Shown here: positions 27,001-37,752 of the stretch, piece by piece
Layout of the letters: each line of letters starts with the position of its first letter
Numbering within the stretch: position 1 is the stretch's first letter
NCBI RefSeq assembly: GCF_009755815.1
Contig: NZ_WRPK01000004.1
Coordinates: forward strand, 434,001 to 498,000
Length of the DNA stretch: 64,000 bases
Source of the DNA: Flavisphingomonas formosensis
Lineage (GTDB): Bacteria > Pseudomonadota > Alphaproteobacteria > Sphingomonadales > Sphingomonadaceae
Direction: 5' to 3'
The notes under the pieces: generated by a model
Databases searched by the model: none
Told to the model about the DNA's origin: nothing
The model's input: only the letters and a program-made list of their open reading frames with translations
Program-made: the position numbers and the translations under genes

Positions 27001-27575
27001 CGCGTCACCATCTGCGCCAAGACTCGCGGATAGAGCCGATGTTCCTCGATCAGCACCCGCGCGGCGAGCGTATCGGGCGTGTCGTCGGGAAAGATGGGAA
27101 CTTCCACCTGGGCCAGCACGGGGCCGTCGTCGAGCTCGGCGGTGACGAGGTGGACGGAGACGCCGCCGACGCCGTCGCCCGCCGCGATGGCGCGGGCGTG
27201 GGTATCGAGGCCCTTATATTTGGGCAGCAGCGAGGGGTGGATGTTCAGCATCCTGCCCTCCCAGCCGGATATGAACTCCGTGCTCAGGATGCGCATATAA
27301 CCGGCAAGCGCGATCCACTCGACGCCGGCCGCGCGCAGCCGCGCATCGACGAGCGCGTCGAATTCGGCGCGCTTCATGCCCTTGTGGGACTGCGCCCAGG
27401 TGGGGATGCCTCGCGCGGCGGCAGCGGCGAGGCCCGCCGCCTCCGGATCGTTGGAGGCGACCAGCACGATCTCATAGGGGCAGGCGGGATCGGCGGCAGC
27501 ATCGGCCAGCGCCAGCATGTTCGAGCCCCGGCCGGAGATCAACACCGCAACCCGGGCTTTGGGCAGGGAGGTCAC
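26997..27575 (-). CDS. purN: phosphoribosylglycinamide formyltransferase
   Basis: PurN transfers a formyl group from 10-formyl-tetrahydrofolate to GAR, the third step of purine synthesis. The 192-residue length is standard. Motifs: VLISGRGSNMLAL for phosphoribosyl binding, the active-site LNIHPSLLPKYKGLDTHARAI with His, and VHLVTAELDDGPVLAQ with the catalytic Asp. It starts with GTG. It lies downstream of purM on the same strand, separated by a hairpin at 27594-27617, as commonly seen for purM-purN. Confidence 0.96.
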   Translation of the reverse strand: MTSLPKARVAVLISGRGSNMLALADAAADPACPYEIVLVASNDPEAAGLAAAAARGIPTWAQSHKGMKRAEFDALVDARLRAAGVEWIALAGYMRILSTEFISGWEGRMLNIHPSLLPKYKGLDTHARAIAAGDGVGGVSVHLVTAELDDGPVLAQVEVPIFPDDTPDTLAARVLIEEHRLYPRVLAQMVTR

Positions 27576-27593
27576 TTAACGTGCTTTCCGAAG

Positions 27594-27617
27594 CCCTCTC
27601 CCGCAAGTGGGAGAGGG
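27594..27617. repeat. hairpin between purM and purN
   Basis: CCCTCTCCC and GGGAGAGGG form a 9-bp GC-rich stem with the loop GCAAGT. It sits between two co-directional purine genes, where it could attenuate or stabilise the transcript. The sequence (CCCTCTCCC...GGGAGAGGG) is also a frequent dispersed repeat type. Confidence 0.6.
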
Positions 27618-27630
27618 TAAGAGCGAAGCC

Positions 27631-28725
27631 TCAGCCAAGATGGGTCGCGGACCAGGCATCGCGTGCGCTCCAGGCTTCCGACGAGCCGGCGACGGTGCAG
27701 CCCTTCTCGCCCGCGGCGATGTGGCCGATGCGCAGCACCGTCTCGCCGGCTTCCTCCAGCGCCTGGGCGACACCGGCCGCCTCGTCGGGCGCGACGACCA
27801 GCGCCATGCCGATGCCGCAGTTGAAGGTGCGCGCCATCTCGCCGGGCTCGATATTGCCCTGCGCCTGCAGGAAGGCCATCAGCCGCGGCTGCGGCCAGGC
27901 GTCGGCATCGACATGAGCGTGCAGCCCCTCGGGCAGGACGCGCGGGATATTCTCGAGCAGGCCGCCGCCGGTGATGTGGGCGAGGGCATGGATGCGGCCG
28001 GCGCGGACCAGCGGCAGCAGCGGCTTCACATAGATGCGCGTCGGCGCGAGCAGCGCATCGATCAGCAGCACCTCCTGATCGAACAGGGCGGGTCGATCGA
28101 GCTTCCAGCCCTTGTCCGCAGCGAGACGGCGGACGAGCGAATAGCCGTTGGAGTGGACGCCGGAGGAGGCGAGGCCGAGGATCAGGTCGCCCGCCGCGAC
28201 GCGATTGCCGGTCAGCGCCTTCTCGCGCTCGACCGCGCCGACGCAGAAGCCGGCGAGATCATAGTCGCCGGGCCCGTACATACCCGGCATCTCCGCGGTC
28301 TCGCCGCCGATCAGCGCGCAGCCGGCGATACGGCAGCCCTCGGCAATGCCGGCGATCACCGCTTCGGCGACGCCGCCGTCGAGCTTGCCGGTAGCGAAAT
28401 AGTCCAGGAAGAACAGCGGCTCGGCACCTTGCACGATGAGATCGTTGACGCACATGGCGACGAGATCGATGCCGACGCCGTCATGCCGGTTCGCATCGAT
28501 CGCGAGCTTGAGCTTGGTGCCCACCCCGTCATTGGCGGCGACTAGCAGCGGATCGGAATAGCCCGCGGCCTTGAGATCGAAGAAGCCGCCGAAGCCGCCC
28601 AGATCGGCGTTGGCGCCGGGGCGGGCGGTGGAGCGCGCAAGCGGCCCGATCGCCTTTACGAGCGCGTTGCCGGCGGCGATCGAAACGCCCGCCTTCGCGT
28701 AGGTATAGTGTTCATCTGATGCCAT
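27631..28725 (-). CDS. purM: phosphoribosylformylglycinamidine cyclo-ligase
   Basis: PurM closes the imidazole ring of AIR using ATP, the fifth step of purine synthesis. The 364-residue length fits. Motifs include [16 protein letters not shown] near the N-terminus, [32 protein letters not shown] and [11 protein letters not shown], then [16 protein letters not shown]. The ATG at 28725 precedes the family's first conserved Tyr-Lys-Gly region; the frame open further upstream adds no conserved sequence. Divergent from the DUF2066-like gene, with only about 60 bases between the starts. Confidence 0.97.
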   Translation of the reverse strand: MASDEHYTYAKAGVSIAAGNALVKAIGPLARSTARPGANADLGGFGGFFDLKAAGYSDPLLVAANDGVGTKLKLAIDANRHDGVGIDLVAMCVNDLIVQGAEPLFFLDYFATGKLDGGVAEAVIAGIAEGCRIAGCALIGGETAEMPGMYGPGDYDLAGFCVGAVEREKALTGNRVAAGDLILGLASSGVHSNGYSLVRRLAADKGWKLDRPALFDQEVLLIDALLAPTRIYVKPLLPLVRAGRIHALAHITGGGLLENIPRVLPEGLHAHVDADAWPQPRLMAFLQAQGNIEPGEMARTFNCGIGMALVVAPDEAAGVAQALEEAGETVLRIGHIAAGEKGCTVAGSSEAWSARDAWSATHLG

Positions 28726-28787
28726 GGGATGAGCGCCTAAACACATCGCGCTTGGATTTCCACGGGCAAGTCGCCAAAAGGCGCAGC

Positions 28788-30038
28788 GTGAACCTCTCGA
28801 AGCGCCTCCTCCACCCCATGACGTTCGTGCTGGCGCTGCTGTTTTGCGGGGCAGCGGCGGTGGTCGCGCAGATCGAGGGGGATCGCGGCGTGCCGCCGAT
28901 CGACAGCTCGCAAAGTCTCGAAGTATCGGGCGTTGCCGTCGATGTCGCGGCCAAGGACGCCGATACGGCACGCACTGCGGCCTGGCATGAGGCGCAGCGC
29001 CGCGGCTGGAAGATGCTGTGGGCGAAGACGCATGGCGGCACGCCTGCCGCCGCGCCGGGCCTGCCCGATTCGACGCTCGATTCGATCGTCGCGGGGATCG
29101 TCGTCGAGGATGAGCAGATCTCGCCCACCCGCTATATCGCCCGGCTGGGCATCCTGTTCGATCGCGCGCGCACCGGCCAGCTGCTCGGCGTAGGCGGGCA
29201 GGGCGCGCGATCCGCGCCGATGCTGGTGATTCCGGTGGAGTGGGACGGTTCGACGCCGACCACCTTCGAGACGCGCAACGAATGGCAGAAGGCCTGGGCT
29301 CGCTTCCGCTCGGGCGGCAGCGTGGTGGATTATGTCCGCGTCAGCGGCACCGGATCGGACCCGCTGCTGCTGAATGCCGCGCAGGCGAATCGGCGCGGGC
29401 GGAGCTGGTGGCGCATGCTGCTGGATCAATATGGCGCCGCCGACGTGCTCGTGCCGGAAGTGCGAATCGATCGATCCTGGCCCGGCGGCCCGGCGACCGC
29501 TACCTTCACCGCGCGCCACGGCCCTGATTCGACGGTGCTCGACCGCTTCACGCTGCGCGCCGACAATAGCGACGGCATTCCCAAGATGCTCGACGAGGGT
29601 GTGCAGCGTATCGACGCCGTCTATTCGCGCGCCTTCGCCTCGGCGATGCTCAACCCGGACAAGTCGCTGGTCGTCGAGCAGCCGGTGGAGGCGGATCTGA
29701 CCGCCAATGCCATGGAAGCGGAGGCGGATGCGGCGATCACCGCAGCGACGAGCGATGTCGGCACCGGCTACACCCTTCAGGTCGATACGCCCGATGCGGC
29801 CTCGGTCGGCCAGGCGGAGGCGACGCTGCGCTCCGTGCCGGGCGTGCGCTCGGCGGCGACGACCAGCCTGGCGCTGGGCGGTGTCTCGGTGATCCGGATC
29901 ACGTTCCAGGGCGATGCGGCGGCCCTGCGAATCGCCCTCACAGCGCGCGGCTGGCGGGTCGAGGATATCGGCGGCACGCTCAGGCTGCGGCGCGGAAGCG
30001 GGCCGACCCCCGAGACGGGGACGGCGCCGGCGCAATGA
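28788..30038 (+). CDS. exported DUF2066-like protein
   Basis: A 416-residue protein with an N-terminal hydrophobic signal ([17 protein letters not shown]). The domain near the N-terminus ([28 protein letters not shown]) is typical of the DUF2066 family, which is found beside purM and the hda gene in Proteobacteria. The C-terminal 90 residues look like a second alpha/beta domain, perhaps built on repeats. The GTG at 28788 was chosen because the signal peptide begins there; an ATG at 28818 is the alternative. Function unknown. It overlaps hdaA (ATGA). Confidence 0.8.
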   Translation: MNLSKRLLHPMTFVLALLFCGAAAVVAQIEGDRGVPPIDSSQSLEVSGVAVDVAAKDADTARTAAWHEAQRRGWKMLWAKTHGGTPAAAPGLPDSTLDSIVAGIVVEDEQISPTRYIARLGILFDRARTGQLLGVGGQGARSAPMLVIPVEWDGSTPTTFETRNEWQKAWARFRSGGSVVDYVRVSGTGSDPLLLNAAQANRRGRSWWRMLLDQYGAADVLVPEVRIDRSWPGGPATATFTARHGPDSTVLDRFTLRADNSDGIPKMLDEGVQRIDAVYSRAFASAMLNPDKSLVVEQPVEADLTANAMEAEADAAITAATSDVGTGYTLQVDTPDAASVGQAEATLRSVPGVRSAATTSLALGGVSVIRITFQGDAAALRIALTARGWRVEDIGGTLRLRRGSGPTPETGTAPAQ

Positions 30039-30643
30039 GCCAGTTCGCCCTGCCGTTCGAATGGCCGGCGGGAGACGACGAGAACGCGTTCATCCGATCC
30101 GCGGCGAATGCCGCGGTGGTGCGTCATCTCGATCATTGGTCGCTCTGGCCGGTTCCGGTCACGCTGCTCACCGGCCCGCGCAAGTCCGGCCGTAGCCTGC
30201 TCGGCCGGATCTTCGCCGCCAAAACGGGCGGCGCGCTGATCGACGATGCCGAGCGGCGTCCGGAGGAGGAGCTGTTCCACGCGTGGAATCGCGCGCAGGA
30301 GACCCGGCGGCCGCTGCTCGCGATCGCCGATCAGCCGCCGCCGGTCTGGCAGATCGCGTTGCCGGACCTGCGCTCGCGGATGATGGCCACTCCCCATGTC
30401 GCTATCGAGGAGCCGGACGATGCGCTGTTCGTCGCGCTGATCGAGCGCATGCTGGGCGCGCGCGGATTGCCTGCGCCGCCCGATCTTTCCGCCTTTCTGC
30501 TCGCCCGGATCGAGCGCAGCTATGTCGGCATCCAGCGCGCGGTCGAGGCGATCGACAGCGAGTCGCTGAGCGATCGCACGCGCATCGGCGTACGTATGGC
30601 GCGCCGGGCACTGGCCAAGGCGGGTGTCATCGACGTGTCATAG
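30035..30643 (+). CDS. hdaA: HdaA-like DnaA regulatory inactivator
   Basis: A 202-residue AAA+ protein of the Hda/HdaA type, which together with the DNA-loaded beta clamp stimulates hydrolysis of ATP by DnaA and so limits re-initiation. The N-terminus QFALPF is a textbook clamp-binding motif. The P-loop position reads GPRKSGRSLLGR, with Arg where the Walker Lys usually is. The C-terminal Box VII-like region (SYVGIQRAVEAID) is present. It overlaps the DUF2066-like gene, an arrangement known in alphaproteobacteria. Confidence 0.88.
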   Translation: MSQFALPFEWPAGDDENAFIRSAANAAVVRHLDHWSLWPVPVTLLTGPRKSGRSLLGRIFAAKTGGALIDDAERRPEEELFHAWNRAQETRRPLLAIADQPPPVWQIALPDLRSRMMATPHVAIEEPDDALFVALIERMLGARGLPAPPDLSAFLLARIERSYVGIQRAVEAIDSESLSDRTRIGVRMARRALAKAGVIDVS

Positions 30644-30664
30644 ATTCGCATGTAATCTGTCACG

Positions 30665-32839
30665 ATGGATGAGATGTCTGCCGCCCGCCGTGCCACCCCC
30701 GTCGAGGCGGCTTTCGAAGACGCGCCGCCGCCGATCGCGCTCGCGGATCGCTATTTCAATCGGGAATTGTCCTGGCTGAGCTTCAATCAGCGGGTGCTGG
30801 AAGAGGCGTGCAATCCCGCGCATCCCCTGCTGGAGCGGCTCCGCTTCCTCTCCATTTCCGGCAATAATCTGGACGAGTTCTTCATGGTCCGCGTGGCGGG
30901 GCTGAAGGGGCAGCTGGTCCAGGACGTCGACACCCGCTCCGCCGACGGCCTCACCGTCGCGCAGCAGCTTGCCGCCGTCGCCGAACGCGCCGATGCGCTG
31001 ATGGAGCAGCAGCAGCGCGTGTGGCGCGACCTGCGGGCGGATCTGCTCAGCGCCGGCATCAAGGTGCTGCGCGGCATCGAGGTACAGGGCGAGATCGCCG
31101 ATTGGCTGGAGAAGCATTTCCGCGAGCAGATCTTCCCGGTGCTGACGCCCCAGGCGCTGGATCCGGCGCACCCTTTCCCGTTCATCCCGAACAAGGGCTT
31201 CACCCTGATCTTCGACCTGAAGCGCCTCTCCGACGGGGAGCCGATTCGCGAGCTGGTGATGGTGCCCTCGACGCTGAAACGCTTTATCCGGCTGCCTGGT
31301 CCGGACGCGCTCTATGTGGCGGTGGATACGGTGATCCGTCGCTTCACCAGCGTGCTCTTTCCCGGCTACGAGGTGATCGGCCGCGGCGCCTTCCGCCTGA
31401 TTCGCGACAGCGACATCGAGGTCGAGGAGGAAGCCGAGGATCTCGTTCGCTATTTCCGCAGTGCCATCAAGCGACGCCGCAAGGGCAGGGTGATCCGGCT
31501 CGAGACAGAGGCGGGCTTGCCCGAGGCGCTGGAAGAAGTGCGCGAAGAGATCAGCGGCAACGACGCGATCTTCATGGATACGTGCGATTTCCTCTGCATC
31601 TCGGATCTCGAGCAATTGGTCGACGAGGATCGTCCGGATCTGAAATTCCCGCCGTTCAGCCCGCGCTTTCCCGAGCGGATACGCGAGCATGACGGCGATT
31701 GCTTCGCCGCCATCCGGTCCAAGGACATCGTCGTCCATCATCCCTATGAGACGTTCGAAGTGGTGCTCGCTTTCCTGAAGCAGGCGGCGGCGGATCCGGA
31801 CGTGGTGGCGATCAAGCAGACGCTCTATCGCGCAGGCAAGCAGTCTGCGGTGATCCGCGCGCTGGTCGACGCCGCGGAGGCGGGCAAGTCGGTCACTGCC
31901 GTCGTCGAGCTCAAGGCACGCTTCGACGAAGAACAGAATCTGATGTGGGCCTCGCAGCTCGAGCGCGCCGGCGTGCAGGTGGTCTACGGATTCATCGACT
32001 GGAAGACCCATGCCAAGGTCTCGATGGTGGTTCGCAGAGAGGGCGAGGGGTATCGTACCTACTGCCATTTCGGCACTGGCAACTATCACCCGATCACGGC
32101 CCGTATCTACACGGACCTGAGCTTTTTCACCGCGGATCCACGCGCGGGCCGCGATGCGGCGCAGCTGTTCAACTACATCACCGGCTATGTCGAGCCGACC
32201 GGGCTGGAAATGATCACCATGTCGCCGCATGGCCTGCGCGACAAGCTGGCGGCGCTGATTGATGCCGAGATCGACCATGCCCGCGAGGGCCGGCCGGCGG
32301 CGATCTGGGCGAAGATGAACTCGCTGGTCGATCCGATCATCATCGAGAAGCTGTACCGCGCTAGCGCGGCTGGCGTGGAGATCGATCTGGTCGTGCGCGG
32401 CATCTGCTGCCTGCGTCCGGGTGTCGCCGGTCTTTCGGACAATATCCGGGTGAAATCGGTGGTGGGCCGCTTCCTCGAGCATAGCCGGATCATGTGCTTC
32501 GGAAATGGCGCGCGGCTGCCGAACAAGAAGGCGAAGGTGTTCATCTCCTCGGCCGACTGGATGCCGCGCAACTTCGACCGGCGTGTGGAGTATATGCTCG
32601 CAATCGAGAACCCCACGGTGCACGCGCAGATATTGGATCAGGTGATGGTCGCCAATCTGATCGACAATGAGCAGAGCTGGACGCTCAACCCGGATGGATC
32701 GTACGAGCGGGTCAGTGCGGACGGCAAGCCATTCAACCTTCACCGTTATTTCATGACCAATCCCTCGCTGTCCGGCCGCGGGCATGCGCTCCATGACAGC
32801 GCCTCGGTTCCTAAGTTGAGCCTGCGGCGTGGCGCTTAG
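30665..32839 (+). CDS. ppk1: polyphosphate kinase 1
   Basis: Ppk1 builds polyphosphate from ATP through a phosphohistidine intermediate. The 724-residue length is standard. Visible are the N-terminal [19 protein letters not shown], the second domain around [15 protein letters not shown], and the C-terminal PLD-like domains with catalytic His449 ([12 protein letters not shown]), [16 protein letters not shown] and the second RICCLRPG-type block. An ATG three codons further on is an alternative start. It lies 21 bases after hdaA and precedes ppx, its degradative partner. Confidence 0.97.
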   Translation: MDEMSAARRATPVEAAFEDAPPPIALADRYFNRELSWLSFNQRVLEEACNPAHPLLERLRFLSISGNNLDEFFMVRVAGLKGQLVQDVDTRSADGLTVAQQLAAVAERADALMEQQQRVWRDLRADLLSAGIKVLRGIEVQGEIADWLEKHFREQIFPVLTPQALDPAHPFPFIPNKGFTLIFDLKRLSDGEPIRELVMVPSTLKRFIRLPGPDALYVAVDTVIRRFTSVLFPGYEVIGRGAFRLIRDSDIEVEEEAEDLVRYFRSAIKRRRKGRVIRLETEAGLPEALEEVREEISGNDAIFMDTCDFLCISDLEQLVDEDRPDLKFPPFSPRFPERIREHDGDCFAAIRSKDIVVHHPYETFEVVLAFLKQAAADPDVVAIKQTLYRAGKQSAVIRALVDAAEAGKSVTAVVELKARFDEEQNLMWASQLERAGVQVVYGFIDWKTHAKVSMVVRREGEGYRTYCHFGTGNYHPITARIYTDLSFFTADPRAGRDAAQLFNYITGYVEPTGLEMITMSPHGLRDKLAALIDAEIDHAREGRPAAIWAKMNSLVDPIIIEKLYRASAAGVEIDLVVRGICCLRPGVAGLSDNIRVKSVVGRFLEHSRIMCFGNGARLPNKKAKVFISSADWMPRNFDRRVEYMLAIENPTVHAQILDQVMVANLIDNEQSWTLNPDGSYERVSADGKPFNLHRYFMTNPSLSGRGHALHDSASVPKLSLRRGA

Positions 32840-32876
32840 AGCAAGCTGTGCGATAAGGGAGTCGCGCAGCTTGCTC
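32839..32876. terminator. hairpin between ppk1 and ppx
   Basis: Arms GAGCAAGCTGTGCG and CGCGCAGCTTGCTC pair over 14 positions with one G-U, looping out ten bases, beginning at the ppk1 stop. It may separate ppk1 and ppx transcription or be a dispersed repeat. A short T-poor tail follows. Confidence 0.6.
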
Positions 32877-32983
32877 CAAGCCTTCGCGGTCGCATCCTTT
32901 GTGCGGAGAGCCGGTTCCCACTTTTCCGCACGATGCCCGAGCGGCTTTCGGCGCGTTTCGATTCCCGCTAATCGGACCTCCGC

Positions 32984-34483
32984 ATGTCGACAGTGACGCT
33001 CCTCCGCCGGCGCGATGAAGCCGAGCTGCGCGCAAGCCGGCTCGGCATCATCGATATCGGATCCAACTCGATCCGTCTGGTCGTCTATGACGGCCCGGCG
33101 CGGATCCCCTCCATCCTCTTCAACGAAAAGGTGCTGGCTGGCCTGGGCCGTGGTCTTGCGCAGACCGGCGCGCTCGATCCCCAGGCCGTGGAGCGCGCCC
33201 TGAGCGCACTATCGCGCTATCGCTGCCTGGCCGACCAAATGCGCGTGGGGCGGCTGCGCACGGTGGCGACCGCAGCGGTGCGCGATGCGTCGAACGGGCC
33301 GCAATTCCTCGATCGGCTGCGCGACGAAGGCTTCGAGGTCGAACTACTATCCGGCGGCGACGAGGCGCGGATGGCGGGACATGGCGTGCTCTCGGCGATT
33401 CCCGACGCGAACGGCATCGTCGGCGATCTTGGCGGCGGGAGCCTCGAGCTGGTGCGCGTCGCCGGCGGCAAGATCCACGAGCGCGCATCCTTTCCGCTGG
33501 GCGTGTTGCGGATCGATTCGATCCGCCGCAAAGGCCAGCGGGCATTGGAACGGACGCTGGCCAAGGCGCTGGATCAGGCCGGCTTCAAGGGGATGGGCAA
33601 GGGGCTGCCGTTCTACATGGTCGGCGGATCCTGGCGCGCGGTGGCGCGGCTGGACATGCATCTGACGGATTATCCGCTGCCGATCGTCCATCATTACCGG
33701 ATGGCGCCGGACAGCGCCCGCAGGCTCGTTCGCGTGCTGGCGCATATCGATCGCAAGCGCCTGCGCGAGGTGCCGGGATTGTCCGTTCCGCGCATACCCG
33801 ATCTCGCCAACGCATCGCTGCTGCTCGCTCTGCTGACGAAACAGTTCCAGTCCAGCGAGATGGTGGTGTCCGCTTACGGCCTGCGCGAGGGGCTGATCCA
33901 CAGCGATCTGGCCGATCATATCCGCGATCAGGATCCGCTCATCGTCGCCACGCGCGAGGAAGGGCGGATGATGGGGCGTTTTCCGGAGCATGGCGACCTG
34001 CTCGACCGCTGGATCGCGCCGCTCTTTGCCGGAGAGAGCGTGCAGGATGCGCGCCTGCGCCACGCCACGTGCCAGCTGGCCGACGTGGGCTGGCACGCCC
34101 ATCCAGAATTTCGCGCCGAACGCGGACTTGATGTCGGGCTGCACGGCAACTGGGTGGGCGTCGATGCCCGTGGCCGCGCGATGATCGGCCAGGCACTATA
34201 TGTCAGCTTCGGTGGATCCGGCATGATCCCGGTCATCGCCCAGCTTTGCACGCCCGACGAGATTGCGCGCGCAGAGCGCTGGGGTCTCGCGATGCGGCTC
34301 GGGCAGCGGCTGTCCGGGGGCGTCGCCGAGCCGCTGCAGGGCAGCCGCCTGGTGTTGCGCGAGAGCGGGCTCGTGCTGCATCTCGATCGAGGCGATCTGC
34401 CGCTCTACGGGGAGGCGGTCGAGCGGCGGCACAAGGCACTGGCGACCGCCTTCGGACTGCGCGCGGTGATGATGACCGACTGA
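32984..34483 (+). CDS. ppx: exopolyphosphatase, Ppx/GppA family
   Basis: A 499-residue ASKHA-fold phosphatase that degrades polyphosphate from the end, or hydrolyses pppGpp. Motifs: GIIDIGSNSIRLVVYD (phosphate 1), the catalytic-region TVATAAVRDASNG, VGDLGGGSLEL (phosphate 2) and the C-terminal HD-like domain. Its position 145 bases after ppk1 argues for the polyphosphatase role. GppA-type activity cannot be excluded from sequence alone. Confidence 0.93.
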   Translation: MSTVTLLRRRDEAELRASRLGIIDIGSNSIRLVVYDGPARIPSILFNEKVLAGLGRGLAQTGALDPQAVERALSALSRYRCLADQMRVGRLRTVATAAVRDASNGPQFLDRLRDEGFEVELLSGGDEARMAGHGVLSAIPDANGIVGDLGGGSLELVRVAGGKIHERASFPLGVLRIDSIRRKGQRALERTLAKALDQAGFKGMGKGLPFYMVGGSWRAVARLDMHLTDYPLPIVHHYRMAPDSARRLVRVLAHIDRKRLREVPGLSVPRIPDLANASLLLALLTKQFQSSEMVVSAYGLREGLIHSDLADHIRDQDPLIVATREEGRMMGRFPEHGDLLDRWIAPLFAGESVQDARLRHATCQLADVGWHAHPEFRAERGLDVGLHGNWVGVDARGRAMIGQALYVSFGGSGMIPVIAQLCTPDEIARAERWGLAMRLGQRLSGGVAEPLQGSRLVLRESGLVLHLDRGDLPLYGEAVERRHKALATAFGLRAVMMTD

Positions 34484-34573
34484 CGCCCATTCGCCGCGGA
34501 TCTGCTCATGTCCGTTTGGGCCGGGCTTGCCGAAAGCCCTTTTCGCCCTTTTCATCGACCAGAACAAAGGGAG

Positions 34574-34594
34574 TGCTTCGACAGGCTCAGCACG
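34574..34594. repeat. single copy of a TTCGACAGGCTCAGCACG repeat
   Basis: GCTTCGACAGGCTCAGCACG, in the ppx-rnd gap, is one arm of a palindrome type that I recall as frequent in sphingomonad intergenic DNA. The second arm is not present here. Genome-wide copy number would settle it. Confidence 0.4.
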
Positions 34595-34618
34595 CAAGGC
34601 CGAGCGACCATGGCCTGG

Positions 34619-35791
34619 TCAGGCGTCGGCTGTCCGGGTCATGACCAGCCGGCCATTCTTGACGCCGAAGGCGAGCCGCCCCTCGACGAGATCGAGCGCA
34701 TCGCGGCCGAACTGGTCGAAGCGCCAGCCTTCGAGGATCTGCAGGCCATCGCGGCGGCCGGCGGCGAGCAATTCCAGATCATCGGCCCGTGCGATCAGCC
34801 GCGGCGCCACATCCGCCTCGCGCGCCCGGATCTTGAGCAGCAGCTTCAGCAGGTCCGCGATCAGCGCGCCTTCCTTGCCGAGGCCCGGCTTCCGGTCCTC
34901 GCGCGGCGGCAGTTCGTCGTCGGACAGCGGCGTGCTCGCTTCGATCGCAGCCATCATCCGGCCGCCGATGTCGTTGCCGGCCCAGCTTGCCGAAAGACCG
35001 CGCACCTTGGCGAGATCGGACTGGACGCGCGGCGGATGGGAGGCGATGTCGGCCAGCGTCTCGTCCTTGACGATGCGGCCGCGCGGCAGGTTCTTGCTCT
35101 GGGCCTCGCGCTCGCGCCAGGCGGCCAGCGCCTTGAGGCGGCCGAGCACCTGCGGGTTGCGCGTCGGCATGCGGATGCGCAGCCAGGCGAGCTCGGGCAG
35201 GTTGATGTAGCTGGAGGGATCGCCCAGCCGATCCATCTCCTGATCCAGCCACTGGCCCCGCCCGGTATCGCGCAGACGCGTCAGCATGCGCGGAAAGATC
35301 GCGGCGAGATGGGTCACGTCGCCGATCGCATAATCGATCTGGCGCTTGTCGAGCGGGCGCCGGCTCCAGTCGGTGAAGCGGGCGCCCTTGTCGAGCTTCA
35401 CGCCCAGCCAGCCTTCGACGAGGTTCGAATAGCCCACCTGCTCACCCATGCCGAGCGCCATCGCCGCCACCTGCGTGTCGAACAGCGGGTGCGGGGTCTT
35501 GCCGGTCAGATTGTGGACGATCTCGAGATCCTGGCCGCCGGCGTGGAAGACCTTGAGCACGTCCTCATTGTTCACCAGCAGATCGAGCAGCGGCGTCAGG
35601 TCGATGCCCGGTGCCTTGGGGTCGATCGCCGCAGCCTCGTGCGCGTCGGCGATCTGGAGAAGGCAAAGGTCCGGCCAGTAGCTGTTTTCGCGCATGAACT
35701 CGGTATCGACGACCACCCATGGCGATTGGGCGAGGCGGGAGCAGAGATCGGCAAGCGTGACGCTGTCGGTGATCAGCGGATGGATATGCAT
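34619..35791 (-). CDS. rnd: ribonuclease D
   Basis: A 390-residue 3'-5' exoribonuclease that trims tRNA precursors and other stable RNAs. The DEDDy exonuclease domain covers about residues 1-170: VVVDTEFMREN (Asp-Glu), FHAGGQDLEIV, DTQVAAMALGM and YAIGDVTHLAAIF (Tyr-Asp). Two HRDC-like domains follow. I chose the ATG at 35791, just before the fold begins; an earlier in-frame start would add 26 residues. It is divergent from aspS, with about 100 bases between the starts. Confidence 0.94.
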   Translation of the reverse strand: MHIHPLITDSVTLADLCSRLAQSPWVVVDTEFMRENSYWPDLCLLQIADAHEAAAIDPKAPGIDLTPLLDLLVNNEDVLKVFHAGGQDLEIVHNLTGKTPHPLFDTQVAAMALGMGEQVGYSNLVEGWLGVKLDKGARFTDWSRRPLDKRQIDYAIGDVTHLAAIFPRMLTRLRDTGRGQWLDQEMDRLGDPSSYINLPELAWLRIRMPTRNPQVLGRLKALAAWREREAQSKNLPRGRIVKDETLADIASHPPRVQSDLAKVRGLSASWAGNDIGGRMMAAIEASTPLSDDELPPREDRKPGLGKEGALIADLLKLLLKIRAREADVAPRLIARADDLELLAAGRRDGLQILEGWRFDQFGRDALDLVEGRLAFGVKNGRLVMTRTADA

Positions 35792-35894
35792 CCGGGAATT
35801 CCATAGAGACGCAGCGCCGCTTGACAAGGCGCGGTTGCTCCGCGAAGCGCGACGCTCGCGAAAAATCACCTAAAAGTTGATGAGTCCACCGCCC

Positions 35895-37673
35895 ATGCAC
35901 GCCTATCGTTCGCACACCTGCGCTCAACTGCGCGCCGCCGATGTCGGCGCCGCCGTCCGCCTGTCGGGCTGGGTCCATCGCAAGCGCGACCATGGCGGGG
36001 TGCTGTTCGTCGACCTGCGCGATCATTACGGCATCACCCAGATCGTCGCGGATGCGGATTCTGCGGCGCTGCCCATCCTGGAGTCGGTGCGGGTGGAATC
36101 GGTCGTCACGATCGACGGCGTGGTGAAGGCGCGCGCCGAGGGCACGGTGAACCCCGGTCTCGCGACCGGCGAGATCGAGGTGTTCGCGCGCGAGGTGAGC
36201 GTGCAATCCGCCGCACAGGAGTTGCCGCTGCCGGTGGCGGGCGAGGCCGACTATCCCGAGGATATCCGCCTGCGCTACCGCTTCCTCGACCTCCGGCGCG
36301 AGCGCATCCATGCCAACATCATGCTGCGCTCCTCGGTGATCGCCTCGATCCGCAAGCGGATGATCGACAGCGGCTTCACCGAGTTCCAGACGCCGATCCT
36401 GACCGCGTCGAGCCCCGAGGGCGCGCGCGACTATCTGGTGCCGAGCCGGGTGCATCCGGGCAAATTCTACGCGCTCCCGCAGGCGCCGCAGATGTTCAAG
36501 CAGCTGCTGATGGTCGCCGGCTTCGACCGCTATTTCCAGATCGCGCCCTGCTTCCGCGACGAGGACGGCCGCGCCGACCGTTCGCCGGGCGAATTCTACC
36601 AGCTCGATTTCGAGATGAGCTTCGTCACCCAGGAGGATGTGTTCGCGACGCTGGAGCCCGTGCTCCACGGCGTGTTCGAGGAATTTGCCGGCGACCGCCA
36701 GGTCTCGGCGCTGCCGTTCCGTCGCATTCCCTATCGCGAGTCGATGCTGCGCTACGGCAACGACAAGCCGGACCTGCGCAACCCGATCCTGATCAGCGAC
36801 GTCTCCGAGCATTTCGTCGGATCGGGCTTCGGCCGCTTCGCCTCGATCGTCGAGAGCGGAGACGTCGTGCGCGCCATTCCGGCGCCGGGCACGGCCGAGA
36901 AGAGCCGGAAATTCTTCGACGACATGAACGCCTGGGCACAGTCGGAAGGCTTTGCCGGGCTCGGCTACGCCACGCGCAAGGGCGGCGAGTTCGGCGGGCC
37001 GATCGCCAAGAACCATGGCGAGGAGGGCATGGCCAGGATCGCCGAGGCGCTCGGCCTCGGGCCGGACGACGGCGTGTTCTTCGCCGCCGGCAAGGAAGCG
37101 CAGGCGGCGCGGCTCGCCGGCCTCGCGCGCACCCGCGTCGGCGAGCAGCTCGGCCTGATCGATCCGAAGCGCTTCGAATTCTGCTGGATCGTCGATTTCC
37201 CGATGTTCGAATATGACGAGGACAACAAGAAGATCGACTTCAGCCACAATCCCTTCTCGATGCCGCAGGGCGAGCTGGAGGCGCTGGAGACCAAGGACCC
37301 GCTCGATATCCTCGCCTATCAGTACGACATCGTCTGCAACGGCGTGGAGCTGTCGTCCGGCGCGATCCGGAACCACAAGCTCGACGTGATGTACAAGGCG
37401 TTCGAGATCGCCGGCTATACGCGCGAGGAAGTCGACGCGAATTTCTCGGGCATGATCAATGCGTTCAAATATGGCGCGCCGCCGCACGGCGGATCGGCGC
37501 CGGGCATCGACCGCATCGTCATGCTGCTGGCGGACGAGCCGAACATCCGCGAGGTGGTGCTGTTCCCGATGAACCAGAAGGCGGAGGACCTGATGATGGG
37601 CGCCCCGTCCGCGGTCACCGCCAAGCAGTTGCGCGAGCTGAATATCCGGATCGTCGAGCCGTCGAAGCATTGA
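35895..37673 (+). CDS. aspS: aspartyl-tRNA synthetase
   Basis: A 592-residue class II synthetase that charges tRNA-Asp (and in many alphaproteobacteria also tRNA-Asn). The OB-fold domain is at the N-terminus ([23 protein letters not shown]). Motif 2 [19 protein letters not shown], the bacterial GAD insert in the middle, and motif 3 [11 protein letters not shown] are all present. I preferred the ATG at 35895, where the family usually begins; TTG at 35877 and ATG at 35880 are in frame. No asparaginyl-tRNA synthetase is in the window, so discrimination cannot be judged. Confidence 0.97.
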   Translation: MHAYRSHTCAQLRAADVGAAVRLSGWVHRKRDHGGVLFVDLRDHYGITQIVADADSAALPILESVRVESVVTIDGVVKARAEGTVNPGLATGEIEVFAREVSVQSAAQELPLPVAGEADYPEDIRLRYRFLDLRRERIHANIMLRSSVIASIRKRMIDSGFTEFQTPILTASSPEGARDYLVPSRVHPGKFYALPQAPQMFKQLLMVAGFDRYFQIAPCFRDEDGRADRSPGEFYQLDFEMSFVTQEDVFATLEPVLHGVFEEFAGDRQVSALPFRRIPYRESMLRYGNDKPDLRNPILISDVSEHFVGSGFGRFASIVESGDVVRAIPAPGTAEKSRKFFDDMNAWAQSEGFAGLGYATRKGGEFGGPIAKNHGEEGMARIAEALGLGPDDGVFFAAGKEAQAARLAGLARTRVGEQLGLIDPKRFEFCWIVDFPMFEYDEDNKKIDFSHNPFSMPQGELEALETKDPLDILAYQYDIVCNGVELSSGAIRNHKLDVMYKAFEIAGYTREEVDANFSGMINAFKYGAPPHGGSAPGIDRIVMLLADEPNIREVVLFPMNQKAEDLMMGAPSAVTAKQLRELNIRIVEPSKH

Positions 37674-37752
37674 CGCTCGAAAGGGTAGCCGGCGCGGGAG
37701 CTTTCGCGTCGATGTGCCGAGGCCGGATTTGTCGCACGGCAAGGCATTTCGG

